Below, one piece after another: positions 53,701 through 62,039 of a stretch of 64,000 bases of DNA; position 1 is the first letter of the stretch, and each line of letters starts with the position of its first letter. The notes below the pieces were generated by a model. The model had not been told where the DNA came from, did no database searches, and was given only the letters and a program-made list of their open reading frames with translations. The position numbers and the translations under genes were made by a program. The stretch comes from CAYOZN01 sp964408455 (GTDB taxonomy: Bacteria > Planctomycetota > Phycisphaerae > UBA1845 > UTPLA1): assembly GCA_964408455.1 (NCBI GenBank), contig CAYOZN010000012.1, positions 1 through 64,000 of the forward strand, given 5' to 3'.

Positions 53701-56700
53701 CAGCAACTCGACGCCCTGGCCGGCTGGACCGCTACCATCGAGGAGTTCTCGCACCGGTGCCTGCGCGGCCTGCGCCGCGAATCGCCCCTCGGTCTCGCCG
53801 TCGCCATCGTCGCCGCAGGGCGCGACGACCTGCGCGCCGCCCTCGAACACGCGCTCCGCGCCATACAGGCGTTGCCTGCCGAGCCGCTCGACGGTCGACA
53901 TGGCGCCTGGTACGCACCCCGCCCCCTGGGTCCAACCGGCGAACTGGCCTTCGTCTTTCCCGGCTCCGGCAATCATTACGTGGGCATGACGCGCGAACTC
54001 GGCGTCTGGTGGCCCCACGTACACGCCGCCCGCGAGCGCGAAGTCAACAACCTTGCCGCCCATCACATGGCCGCCCGCTTCGCCCCATGGCGCCTCGACT
54101 GGCGCGGTGAATGGCGCGAGGACGCCGCCGCGGCGCTCGGCTCAGACATGCGCCGCACCATCTTCGGCCAGGTCAGTCACTGCGTCGCCGTTCACGACCT
54201 GCTTTGCAGCTTCGGCATTCGGCCGCGTGCCGTACTGGGTTACAGCCTCGGCGAGTCGGCCTCCCTGTTTGCAACCCGCGCCTGGCCCGATGCCGACGAG
54301 ATGTTCCGCCGCATGATGGCCTCCACGCTCTTCGTCAGCGATCTGGCCGGTGAGCGGAATGCCCTGCGTCGTGCCTGGGGTCTGTCACCCGAACAGGCCG
54401 CTTCCTGGCGCGCCGTCGTCGTCGCCCGTCCGGCGATCGAAGTCCGGGAGGCACTCAGCGGCCTGCCCCATGCCCGCCTCATGATCGTCAACGCCCCGGA
54501 AGAATGTGTCGTCGGCGGCCTCCCGCACGATCTGGCCGCCCTGGCGAAGCGACTGCGCTGCCGCCCGATCTCGGTAGAGGGCGTGCCGACCGTGCACTTT
54601 GATGCCGCCTTCCCCGTTGAGCGGGCCTACCGCGAACTGCACATCTTCGACGACGCGCGTTCCCCGTCGGGCGTGCGCGTCTACAGCGCCCACTTCGGCG
54701 GCGAGTATCACGTGACCCGCGAGAGCGCCGCCGAGAGCATCACCGGTCAGGCTCTCCACGGTTTTGACTTTGTGCGTCTGATTGAAAGCGCCTATGCCGA
54801 TGGCGTGCGCCTCTTCGTCGAGACAGGTCCACAGGCCACTTGCACGCGCATGATCCGGCGCATCCTTTGCGACCGGCCATGCCTCGCGGCATCGGCCGAT
54901 GCGAGGGGCGAGACCTGCTACGTCAGCATGTTGCGCCTGCTGGCGGCCCTGGCGGCGCATCGCGTCGAAATCGATTGGCAGACTGTGTTCCCGCGCATGC
55001 GCGTCGCTTCGACCGACCACGCCGATCTCGCCTCCACCGACGCTCGCGTAATAGAAGTGCCGGTCGGCCGCCCGGCACCCGCGGCGCCATGGCCCGAATT
55101 GGCGCAGCCGCTCGACACGCTCGAACCCGACGCGGAAGCATCCATCGACTTTGAGACTTCGGCCGGCAGTGCATTCTCGATTGCATCAGCCGCCATCGCG
55201 GATCGCGACGATTCTCTCATCACCACCCCGGCGCCGCATGCCGCAACGACGGATCAGATTTGCCTCCCAGCCGCTGCGACGCCGCGCGAACAATTGATCG
55301 AACGCGTCGCGCAGATCGGCGCTGCATCGGGCGCTGCCCACCGGGCTTTCCTCGCCTTCAGCAAGGCCGCCCTCGCGGATACGCGGCGATTCATGGCCCG
55401 CCACGCCGATCTGCTCGCCGGCGTCTGGAGAGATTCCGGCAGGAGCGAACCGCGCCGACGCATGGAGACGCGGTCATCGTCCTCCGCGACCATGCCAGGT
55501 GAAACGGCCGACGCGCCGCCAAGCCCCTCGCGACCAGACGTTCCGCACCCGACTGCCGAGCCGCCAACGCCATTGTTCGATCGCCGCCAGTGCCTCGAAT
55601 TCGCCGTTGGTCGCATCGCCAACGTCCTCGGCCCGCGCTTCGCGGAGGTTGACGCCTACCCCGTCCGCGTGCGGCTCCCGGCCGAGCCCCTCATGCTGGT
55701 CGACCGCATCCTGTCCATCGACGGCCAGGTCGCATCGCTCTCCTCCGGCCGCATCGTCACCGAACATGATGTGCACGAAGACGCCTGGTATCTGGATGGC
55801 GGTCGCGCGCCGGTCTGCGTTACCGTCGAGGCGGGTCAGGCCGATCTGTTCCTCTCCAGCTATCTCGGCATCGACCTCGCGGTTAAGGGCACGCGGGCCT
55901 ATCGCCTGCTCGATGCCACCGTCACCTTCCATCGCGAATTGCCGCGCCCCGGCGAGACCATCCACTACGACATTCGCATCAACCGCTTCGTGCGCCAGGG
56001 TGACACTTACCTGTTCTTTTTCGAGTACGACGGCACCATCGATGGCAGGCCGATGCTCACCATGCGAAACGGCTGCGCCGGCTTCTTCACCGACGCCGAA
56101 ATAGCCAACTCCGGCGGCCTCATTCTCACCGCCGAAGAACTCGCCCTCGTCAAGCCGAAGCGCAGCACCGGCATGCCGGGCGCCCCCGTCGCCGGCGCAC
56201 CTCCATTCCACCAGATCGAGTCCTACACCGACGACCACGTCGGTGCCCTCCGCCGCGGCGATCTCGCCGCCTGCTTCGGCCCCGGTTTTGACGGCCTGCC
56301 ATTGCGGGACCCCGTCCGCCTACCTGAGGGCCGCATGACCCTCTTCGACCGCGTGCTTGAGTTGAACCCGACCGGCGGCCGCTTCGGCCTGGGCACGATC
56401 CGCGCCGAGGCCGACATCCACCCCGACGACTGGTTCCTCACCTGCCACTTCGTCGACGACATGACCATGCCCGGCACGCTGATGTACGAGTGCTGCGTCC
56501 ACGCCCTTCGCTTCTTCCTGCTGCGCATGGGCTGGGTGGCCGAACAGGCCCGCGTGTGTTACCAGCCCATCCCCGGCATTCCCAGTGCCCTCAAGTGCCG
56601 CGGCCCCGTCACCCCGTCAACGAAAAAAGTCATCTACGAAGTCGACCTGAAGGAGATCGGCTACCGCCCCGAGCCTTACGTCCTTGCCGACGCCATCATG

Positions 56701-58299
56701 TACGCCGACGGCCGCCGCATCGTCTCCATGCGCGACATGTCCCTGCGCATGACCGGCACCACGCGCGAAGAGCTCGAGACCACGTGGGAGCGGGCGAAGG
56801 CACACAGGGATTCAGGGATTAAGGGATTTAGCGAAGGGGAACAGGGAACAGGAAACAGGGAACAGGAGACAACGCAAACGCGCCGAAACGCCGAATCGTC
56901 AGAAATCGCCAAATCGCCAAATCACCAGATCGGCAGATTCCCCCGTCGCGCCGCGATCTTTCAAAAACTGCAGATTCTCGCCTTCTCCAACGGCAATCCC
57001 TCCGAGGCCTTCGGCGAGCCATACCGCATTTTCGATCGCGATCGTGTCATCGCCCGCCTGCCCGGCCCGCCGTTCCAGTTCCTCGATCGCGTCGTCGCCT
57101 GCGAGCCGCCGGCCTTTGTCATGAAGCCGGATGGCTGGGTCGAAACCGAGTACGACATCCCGCCCGATGCCTGGTACTTCGCCGCCAATCGCCAGCCGTC
57201 CATGCCATTCGCCGTCCTGCTCGAGGCCGCCCTCCAGCCCTGCGGTTGGTTGGCCGCCTACGCCGGTTCCGCTTTGCTCAGTGACAGCGATCTGTCATTC
57301 CGGAATCTCGGCGGTCGCGCCATCCTGCACGAGGAAATCTGGCCCGACAGCCGCACCCTGACCGCCCGCGTGCGCATGACCAAGGCCGCCGAAGCCGGCG
57401 GCATGATTATCCAGGATTACGACATGCGCCTGTTGCTCGCCGGCCGTACCGTCTACGAGGGCGTGACCACCTTCGGCTTCTTCTCGAAGCAGGCCCTCGC
57501 CCAGCAGCTCGGCATCCGCGACGCGGCAGGGCGGAGGTACATACCGGCGGCGGAGGAGCTGTCGCGGGCGGATGCATACGAGATTGAAAAGCTCGCGCCG
57601 TTTGAACCAGGCGAGATTCCAGATTGTGATGGTCTTCCCAAGCCAACGGCGTTGCAACCTCCAGCCCAGGGTTGGCCGCAAAGCGGTCTACCCTGGGTCA
57701 ACGACGCCCACGCTCCTCTCAACCCCGAAGGGGTTGAGCCACAATCCCGGCGGGATTGCGCCGCTTCCCGAGCGCCGCACGACCAGCGACGCAGCCCGGC
57801 GATGATCGACACGGTGAGCACGACGTCCGTTCCGCATGCACTCACTCTGCCTGCCCGCGCACTCCTCATGCTCGATCGCATCGACGCCTTGTCGCTCGAC
57901 GGCGGCCCCGCCCGCCTCGGCTTCGTCCGCGGCTCGGCCAACGTGAACCCGGACGCCTGGTTTTTCAAGGCCCACTTCTACCAGGACCCGGTCTGGCCCG
58001 GCTCGCTCGGGCTGGAATCGTTCATCCAGCTTCTCAAGGCCTACGCCATCCGACGTTGGGGCAGGCAATTGGGCGGCAGCCACCGGTTCGAGCCGATCGC
58101 CACCGGGCTGGAACACACCTGGGCCTATCGCGGACAGATCCTGCCCACCAACCGCCGCGTCGAGGTCGAAGCTGTGATCACCCGCGTCGAAGAGGGCGAC
58201 GAGCCGCTCGTCGTCGCAAGCGGTTTTTTGACAGTGGACGGGATTACGATATATGAGATGAAGGAGTTTGGACTGAAAATGCGTAGCCAGGAGTCGTGA
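50758..58299 (+). CDS. PUFA/secondary lipid synthase, KS-CLF-AT-DH-DH (PfaC/Pfa3-type)
   Basis: 2513 aa from a TTG 6 nt after pfa2. The first ketosynthase has Cys203 (LDAACASSL). The second, about 500-960, has Glu701 where the Cys should be (VSAGEASGM), so it is a chain-length factor. An acyltransferase follows with VFPGSGNHYVGM and Ser1163 in GYSLGES. Then come FabA-like hot-dog units: about 1605-1780, 1835-2010 (CHFVDDMTMPGTLMYE), 2065-2290 and 2360-2510 (KAHFYQDPVWPGSLGLES), i.e. two double-hot-dog dehydratases that set double bonds. No terminal acylglycerolphosphate acyltransferase is fused, unlike myxobacterial Pfa3. Two unusual in-frame inserts (residues about 2017-2061 and 2295-2346) separate the dehydratase units. 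Confidence 0.93.
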   Translation: MNRRIPIAVVGIGGVFPGATDVAQFWDNIAANRDMTRDVPPGRWMLDPARALADRPLPDRVVSLRGAFVDPFSPDLEGCDVDPALLAQLDPLYSLALHAGNAAWRDAVTATLDRSRVGVILAAIALPTDGASAISRELLGAAFLDSLVQSAPPHLRSRIASAVASAAVGRAHPLNAGVVGLPAAILARALRLGGGAYTLDAACASSLYAIKLACDELAAGRADAMLTGGASRPECLYTQMGFTQLRALSRRGVCAPFDAAADGLLVGEGAGLLVLKRLDDAVRENDKVYAVIRGIGLSNDIGGSLLAPDSEGQLRAMRLAFDQAGWRPDDVDLIECHGTGTPTGDAVEIASLRALWDGIAAEPGRCPIGSVKSMIGHLLTGAGAAGLIKVLLAMRHESLPPTANFSRPNPQMKLEAGPFRVQTCTAPWLRRHAHTPRRAAVSAFGFGGINAHLLVEQWHASASSTVSSGSVPAEGRRVEVPSGPAAPAQQFASPAADIADPVPIAIVGMSARFGSLTSLAEFRDHIFRGEPICRERPHDRWRGADAVAENSLAARGGFGAWLERLSIPVGRFRLPPSELPEVLPQQLVMLLAVADALADAGLPLHERRPRAGVTIGISLDLDTTNFHIRWWLEEHAPRWLAACGLDLPADMRDAWLAALKDAANPALTSAATVGALGGIVASRVARECSLGGPCFGVSAGEASGMRALEIAARSLQAGETDMMLTGAVDMAGDVRGAVSRDALRPLSADGFPRPFDASASGTLPGEGACCLVLKRLSDARRDGDRVYAIIRGVGAAGTDRPQAYRESLTRALEDARRTPAAIGMVSAHAASDPADDGVELAALADVLPETDRPVALASAKSIIGHAGAAAGLASVVHAALSLHHRVLPPVPGYEYAGERATPCADRLHIPIAAQYWMHDQSTGPRTAVAAAMTIEGQCAHIVLEESATQPAQTVESPLVRQPAVILSVEGGDAGALCNALRQQLDALAGWTATIEEFSHRCLRGLRRESPLGLAVAIVAAGRDDLRAALEHALRAIQALPAEPLDGRHGAWYAPRPLGPTGELAFVFPGSGNHYVGMTRELGVWWPHVHAAREREVNNLAAHHMAARFAPWRLDWRGEWREDAAAALGSDMRRTIFGQVSHCVAVHDLLCSFGIRPRAVLGYSLGESASLFATRAWPDADEMFRRMMASTLFVSDLAGERNALRRAWGLSPEQAASWRAVVVARPAIEVREALSGLPHARLMIVNAPEECVVGGLPHDLAALAKRLRCRPISVEGVPTVHFDAAFPVERAYRELHIFDDARSPSGVRVYSAHFGGEYHVTRESAAESITGQALHGFDFVRLIESAYADGVRLFVETGPQATCTRMIRRILCDRPCLAASADARGETCYVSMLRLLAALAAHRVEIDWQTVFPRMRVASTDHADLASTDARVIEVPVGRPAPAAPWPELAQPLDTLEPDAEASIDFETSAGSAFSIASAAIADRDDSLITTPAPHAATTDQICLPAAATPREQLIERVAQIGAASGAAHRAFLAFSKAALADTRRFMARHADLLAGVWRDSGRSEPRRRMETRSSSSATMPGETADAPPSPSRPDVPHPTAEPPTPLFDRRQCLEFAVGRIANVLGPRFAEVDAYPVRVRLPAEPLMLVDRILSIDGQVASLSSGRIVTEHDVHEDAWYLDGGRAPVCVTVEAGQADLFLSSYLGIDLAVKGTRAYRLLDATVTFHRELPRPGETIHYDIRINRFVRQGDTYLFFFEYDGTIDGRPMLTMRNGCAGFFTDAEIANSGGLILTAEELALVKPKRSTGMPGAPVAGAPPFHQIESYTDDHVGALRRGDLAACFGPGFDGLPLRDPVRLPEGRMTLFDRVLELNPTGGRFGLGTIRAEADIHPDDWFLTCHFVDDMTMPGTLMYECCVHALRFFLLRMGWVAEQARVCYQPIPGIPSALKCRGPVTPSTKKVIYEVDLKEIGYRPEPYVLADAIMYADGRRIVSMRDMSLRMTGTTREELETTWERAKAHRDSGIKGFSEGEQGTGNREQETTQTRRNAESSEIAKSPNHQIGRFPRRAAIFQKLQILAFSNGNPSEAFGEPYRIFDRDRVIARLPGPPFQFLDRVVACEPPAFVMKPDGWVETEYDIPPDAWYFAANRQPSMPFAVLLEAALQPCGWLAAYAGSALLSDSDLSFRNLGGRAILHEEIWPDSRTLTARVRMTKAAEAGGMIIQDYDMRLLLAGRTVYEGVTTFGFFSKQALAQQLGIRDAAGRRYIPAAEELSRADAYEIEKLAPFEPGEIPDCDGLPKPTALQPPAQGWPQSGLPWVNDAHAPLNPEGVEPQSRRDCAASRAPHDQRRSPAMIDTVSTTSVPHALTLPARALLMLDRIDALSLDGGPARLGFVRGSANVNPDAWFFKAHFYQDPVWPGSLGLESFIQLLKAYAIRRWGRQLGGSHRFEPIATGLEHTWAYRGQILPTNRRVEVEAVITRVEEGDEPLVVASGFLTVDGITIYEMKEFGLKMRSQES
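56806..56940 (+). repeat. In-frame low-complexity insert inside pfa3 (insert 1)
   Basis: AT-rich simple sequence unlike the surrounding high-GC code: GGGATTCAGGGATTAAGGG, then reiterated GGGAACA units, then AAATCGCC repeats. It encodes a polar stretch (FSEGEQGTGNREQETTQ) between two hot-dog domains. Similar simple tracts occur intergenically at about 60420-60465 (TTTCGA/TTTTGACG-type) and in the gap at 33340-33357. Confidence 0.75.
57665..57758 (+). repeat. Three consecutive palindromes in frame inside pfa3 (insert 2)
   Basis: CCCAGGGT...ACCCTGGG enclosing GCCGC/GCGGT (57665-57697); CAACCCC, GAA, GGGGTTG (57720-57736); CAATCCC, GGC, GGGATTG (57742-57758). This is the structure of a dispersed intergenic repeat, yet it is translated (QGWPQSGLPWVND, LNPEGVEPQSRRDC) in the linker before the last hot-dog domain. 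No stop codon or frameshift arises. Confidence 0.85.
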
Positions 58300-58733
58300 T
58301 AGTGATTCGACAAATCAAACGAACTCGGGCCCGCGGAAGAATGCTTTGGGCAGCAACCGCACTCGTGTGTATACCGATCGCGTCAGGGTGCCATTTAAAT
58401 GACCCCAACCACAACCCAAAGATTCGCTACCAGCTCGCCATCATTCATGCAAATGAGTTTTTGAAAGAATCAGGCTCGAGCCTTAGATGTCATTATCCGT
58501 CTTACGACTTAGAAATGTTCTCGCGTTTCTGGTACGACGAAGAAACCGAAACCGAACATCCGCTTGTGCTGTATGATTACCTGAAAACAACAAACGAATC
58601 TGGACCTCGCCGATTTGTTATCGCTTACGACAAATTCGATCGCAGGACTTACCTTCGCACCGATCTGCGATCAAATCAGAACCTGGCTGGTTGGGAGGAA
58701 TTCAAGAAGCATCAGATCGAGCAATCCGAATGA
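58296..58733 (+). CDS. Small lipoprotein, hypothetical
   Basis: 145 aa from a GTG overlapping the pfa3 stop (GTGA); ATG 58341 is an alternative start. A basic N-terminus, hydrophobic stretch and lipobox (CIPIASGC) indicate a lipoprotein. The mature part is polar and rich in Asn, Tyr and Glu with no recognised domain (SYDLEMFSRFWYDEE, GPRRFVIAYDKFDRRTYLR). Its GC content and codon use are clearly lower than those of both neighbours, a sign of recent acquisition. Its last 4 nt overlap the dapF ATG. Confidence 0.65.
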   Translation: MIVIRQIKRTRARGRMLWAATALVCIPIASGCHLNDPNHNPKIRYQLAIIHANEFLKESGSSLRCHYPSYDLEMFSRFWYDEETETEHPLVLYDYLKTTNESGPRRFVIAYDKFDRRTYLRTDLRSNQNLAGWEEFKKHQIEQSE

Positions 58734-59659
58734 GCAAGCAGATCCGCTTCACCAAGATGCACGGCCTCGGCAACGACTACGTATACGTCGACTGCTTCGC
58801 ACAGTCGCTCGACGGCATCGATCGCCCGGCACTCTCCCGCCGCGTTGCCGACCGCCATCGCGGCATCGGTTCCGACGGTCTCATCCTCATCGCCCCGCCC
58901 TCGCCCGGCGTCGACGCCGACGTGCGCATGGAGATGTACAACGCCGACGGCTCGCGCGGCGAGATGTGCGGCAACGGCATCCGTTGCGTCGCCAAGTACG
59001 CTATCGAGCACATTCTCTCACCAGAAAAACGGCGCCTCCTTACTCCCCCCCTTACCAAGGGGGGGCCGGGGGGGGTTGCTCACACCGCAAGCACACTTCG
59101 CGTCGAAACCGATCGCGGCGTGCTTCACCTGGTCGCGTATGCGGACGCGAGCGGTATAGTGGAGCAGGTCCGCGTCGACATGGGCCCGCCCATCCTCTCG
59201 CCCGCACAGATCCCCATGAAGCACGACGCCGGCCGCTGCATCGCCGCCCCCATGGACATCGGCGGCCTCGCCCTGACAATCACCGCCGTCAGCATGGGCA
59301 ACCCGCACGCCGTCGCATTCGTGGACGACGTGAAGGCGTTTGATCTCGCCCGCATCGGCCCGCTCGTCGAGCATCACCCGCCCTTCCCCAACCGCGTCAA
59401 CTTCCACATCGCCCAGGTTCACTCGCGCGGCGAGGCGACCATGCGCACCTGGGAGCGCGGCAGCGGCATGACCCAGGCCTGCGGCACCGGCGCCTGCGCC
59501 GTCCATGTCGCCGGCGTACTCGAAGGCCGGCTCGATCGCGCCTCGCTCCTGCACCTGCCCGGTGGCGACCTGAAAATCGAATGGCCGGAAGACGCCGCCT
59601 CCGTCTTCAAAACCGGCCCCGCGGAAGAGGTGTTTACGGGCCAATGGCACATCGCATAG
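58730..59659 (+). CDS. dapF: Diaminopimelate epimerase with in-frame repeat insertion
   Basis: 309 aa from the ATG at 58730, which overlaps the lipoprotein stop (ATGA). The cofactor-free racemase has its catalytic pair at Cys80 (EMCGNGIRC) and Cys251 (QACGTGACAVH), converting LL- to meso-diaminopimelate for lysine and peptidoglycan. Residues about 97-120 (including LLTPPLTKGGPGG) are extra relative to typical DapF (about 275-285 aa) and come from an inserted C/G-tract palindrome. They fall at a loop after the first catalytic helix, so activity may be kept. Confidence 0.94.
   Translation: MSKQIRFTKMHGLGNDYVYVDCFAQSLDGIDRPALSRRVADRHRGIGSDGLILIAPPSPGVDADVRMEMYNADGSRGEMCGNGIRCVAKYAIEHILSPEKRRLLTPPLTKGGPGGVAHTASTLRVETDRGVLHLVAYADASGIVEQVRVDMGPPILSPAQIPMKHDAGRCIAAPMDIGGLALTITAVSMGNPHAVAFVDDVKAFDLARIGPLVEHHPPFPNRVNFHIAQVHSRGEATMRTWERGSGMTQACGTGACAVHVAGVLEGRLDRASLLHLPGGDLKIEWPEDAASVFKTGPAEEVFTGQWHIA
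59045..59075 (+). repeat. C/G-tract palindromic repeat in frame inside dapF
   Basis: CCCCCCCTT, ACC, AAGGGGGGG, then CC and eight G. Translated as TPPLTKGGPGG, a string I recognise as the usual product of a dispersed intergenic repeat being read in frame. The reading frame of dapF continues normally on both sides. Confidence 0.85.
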
Positions 59660-59770
59660 GCTTACCTCCAGTCAGTCCCGTCGCGGGGAACAGTGAGCTA
59701 TTCTTATAGTAGATGCGTCACCCGCCGGAATTAGCCCGACTCAATCGCGCCTCGCGTCGTGACTTCGACC

Positions 59771-59795
59771 TGTGACGGGCTGTGACGGGCTGTGA
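59771..59795. repeat. Short tandem repeat between dapF and ispF
   Basis: TGTGACGGGC twice, followed by a partial third TGTGAC. It lies in the 200-nt gap before ispF, which holds no other recognisable feature. Confidence 0.6.
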
Positions 59796-59860
59796 CACTT
59801 GGGGCGTGCGTCACGCGCGTGCATGATGGCATTTGCCTGTCGGATTCTGAATCCGAGTCG

Positions 59861-60373
59861 ATGACCTATATGGCCCATCCTCCCATTCACCGCGTCGGCC
59901 TCGGCACCGACCTCCACCGGCTGATTCCCGGCGCCTCGATTCGCCTCGGCGGCGTCGATGTCCCATCCGATCGCCGGGCCGACGGACACAGCGACGCAGA
60001 TGTCGTCATCCATGCCCTGATCGACGCCCTCTGCGGCGCGGCTGGCCTGCCGGACATCGGCGAACACTTCCCCGACACCGACCCGCGCTACAGGGATGCC
60101 GACAGCCGAACCCTGCTGGCCCAGGTCGTCGATGAAATCCGATCTTTGGAGTATGCTGTCGCCAATGCCGACGTGGTCATCCAGCTCGAACGCCCGAAGC
60201 TGGTGCCGCATAAGGCGGCGATGCGCGATGCGCTGGCAGGCCTGCTTTGCGTCGCGCCCGCCGCGGTCTCCGTCAAGGCCAAGACCGGCGAGGGCGTCGA
60301 TGCCGTCGGCCGCGGCGAAGCCGTGGCCTGCACCGCAATCGTCGGCCTGACAAGCACCAGTAATTCGCCGTAG
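59861..60373 (+). CDS. ispF: 2-C-methyl-D-erythritol 2,4-cyclodiphosphate synthase
   Basis: 170 aa from the ATG at 59861; ATG 59870 is an alternative. Trimeric Zn enzyme of the DXP pathway. Metal ligands Asp17 and His19 are in GTDLHRL. The phosphate and metal loop GHSDADVVIHALIDAL and the conserved KAKTGEGVDAVGRGEAV segment are intact. It acts five reaction steps after DXP synthase entry and two before IspH (40158). A typical 155-170 aa family length. The 92 nt after it, before cysS, is a low-complexity T/C/G tract. Confidence 0.96.
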   Translation: MTYMAHPPIHRVGLGTDLHRLIPGASIRLGGVDVPSDRRADGHSDADVVIHALIDALCGAAGLPDIGEHFPDTDPRYRDADSRTLLAQVVDEIRSLEYAVANADVVIQLERPKLVPHKAAMRDALAGLLCVAPAAVSVKAKTGEGVDAVGRGEAVACTAIVGLTSTSNSP

Positions 60374-60465
60374 GGCGGCCGAGTCCTCGGGTATGGCTTT
60401 TGGCGTTTCGATGTCCCGGCGTCTTTGTTTCGATTTTTGACGTTTCGACTTTCGACTTTTCTTGT

Positions 60466-61977
60466 ATGACTCTCCGCGTATTCAACACCCTCTCCGGCGA
60501 AAAAGAACTCTTCGAATCCATCCAGCCCGGCAAGGTCGGCATCTACCTGTGCGGTCCCACCGTTTACAAGCCCGCCCACATCGGCCACGCCGTCGGCCCC
60601 ATTATCTTCGACGTCATCAAGCGCTATCTCACGTTCAAGGGCTACGCCGTGACGTGGGTCGTCAACGTGACCGACGTGGACGACAAGCTCATTGATGCCG
60701 CAGCTTCGTCCGGCCAGGCCGTCACCGATCTGGCCCGGCATTTTGAGCAGAAGTATGTCGAGGCAATGGGGGCGCTGGGCGTCAGGTCGATCGACCACAT
60801 GCCGCGTGCCAGCCAGAGCATCAAGGAGATTGTCGCGGTCATCCAACTGCTCATCGACAGAGATGCCGCCTACGTCGTCGACGGCAACGTCTATTTTGAC
60901 ATCAGCAAGGATGAGGACTACGGCAAGCTCACCCGCCGCAAGGCCGAAGAGCAGCAGGCCGGTACGCGCGACGGCTTGGTCAAATCGCAAACGCGCAACC
61001 CCGGGGACTTTGCCCTGTGGAAGGCCGCCAAGCCCGAGGAGCCGGCCGACGTAAAGTACGAATCGCCCTGGGGCCAGGGCCGCCCCGGCTGGCACATCGA
61101 ATGCTCGGCCATGGCCATGCAGTATCTCGGCGAGACGTTCGATATCCACGGCGGAGGGCTCGATCTCAAATTCCCGCACCATGAGAACGAGATCGCCCAG
61201 TCCGAAACTGCGAATGAAAAGCCCTTTGCCAGGTATTGGCTGCACCACGGCCTCACCCGCTTCAACACCAAGAAAATCTCCAAATCCGATCCCGAATTCG
61301 AAAAGGTCATGTCGTCGCTCCAGCTCTCCAATCTGCTGGAGAATCACCCGCCGGAGCAGTTGCGCTTCCTGATCATCCAGTCGCACTATCGTTCGCCGAT
61401 CGATTTTTCCGAAGAGGCGCTCGCCGCCGCCCGCACCGGGCTGACCACGTTCTATCGCCTCTTTGAGCGGCTCGAAGCGGCCATTGGCCACGATCCCTAT
61501 CAGGTCACGATGCAGATCGAGCAGGCGCGACACATCGATGGCGGCCCGCAGGTCAAGGCCTTCCTGGATGCCGTGATGAACGCCCGCGTCCGCTTCCTCG
61601 AAGCCATGGACGACGACTTCAACACCGCCGGCGCAATCGGTGTCCTGTTCGATTTGGCCGGGCAGATCAACCGCCTCATCGACGAAACCCGGCTCGAAAC
61701 GCACGCCAATGACCACGTGCGAACCGTCGTACAGGCGGCCAGTGGCACACTGGTGGCACTTGGCAACCTGCTCGGGCTCTTTTTGGAGAAGCCGCAGGCC
61801 AAGTCGCTGTCGGGAGATTCGAAGACGCCGCAGCTCGTCGAGCTGCTCATCGAGGTCCGCCGCCTCGCCCGCGAGGCGAAGCAGTACCAGATCGGCGACC
61901 ACATACGCGCCGGGCTGGCCGCCCTCGGCATCACCCTGGAAGATCGCAAGGATGGCACCAGGTGGCGCATCGAGTAA
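60466..61977 (+). CDS. cysS: Cysteinyl-tRNA synthetase
   Basis: 503 aa class I synthetase from the ATG at 60466. The HIGH motif is HIGH itself (38-41, PAHIGHAVG). Zinc ligands appear at Cys29 (YLCGPTVYK), in HIECSAM and in FPHHENEIAQ. The signature KMSKS is KISKS (270-274), followed by an unusual SDPEFEKVMSSLQLSNLL in place of the common LGNFFTIRDLL, about seven residues longer. The rest, including QLRFLIIQSHYRSPIDFSEE and the helical DALR domain, is normal. The translation start follows a T-rich low-complexity tract without a clear Shine-Dalgarno. Confidence 0.95.
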   Translation: MTLRVFNTLSGEKELFESIQPGKVGIYLCGPTVYKPAHIGHAVGPIIFDVIKRYLTFKGYAVTWVVNVTDVDDKLIDAAASSGQAVTDLARHFEQKYVEAMGALGVRSIDHMPRASQSIKEIVAVIQLLIDRDAAYVVDGNVYFDISKDEDYGKLTRRKAEEQQAGTRDGLVKSQTRNPGDFALWKAAKPEEPADVKYESPWGQGRPGWHIECSAMAMQYLGETFDIHGGGLDLKFPHHENEIAQSETANEKPFARYWLHHGLTRFNTKKISKSDPEFEKVMSSLQLSNLLENHPPEQLRFLIIQSHYRSPIDFSEEALAAARTGLTTFYRLFERLEAAIGHDPYQVTMQIEQARHIDGGPQVKAFLDAVMNARVRFLEAMDDDFNTAGAIGVLFDLAGQINRLIDETRLETHANDHVRTVVQAASGTLVALGNLLGLFLEKPQAKSLSGDSKTPQLVELLIEVRRLAREAKQYQIGDHIRAGLAALGITLEDRKDGTRWRIE

Positions 61978-62039
61978 GACCGCAATTCAGCCCCGTCGCC
62001 GCCGTCGACGGCACGGTTCTCGCGGCGCTCCATCGCGGG

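Noticed and set aside
60088..61902. 604-aa open frame on the minus strand across ispF and cysS
   Set aside because: It mirrors two strongly recognised plus-strand enzymes in GC-rich code, has no domain signature and no ribosome site.
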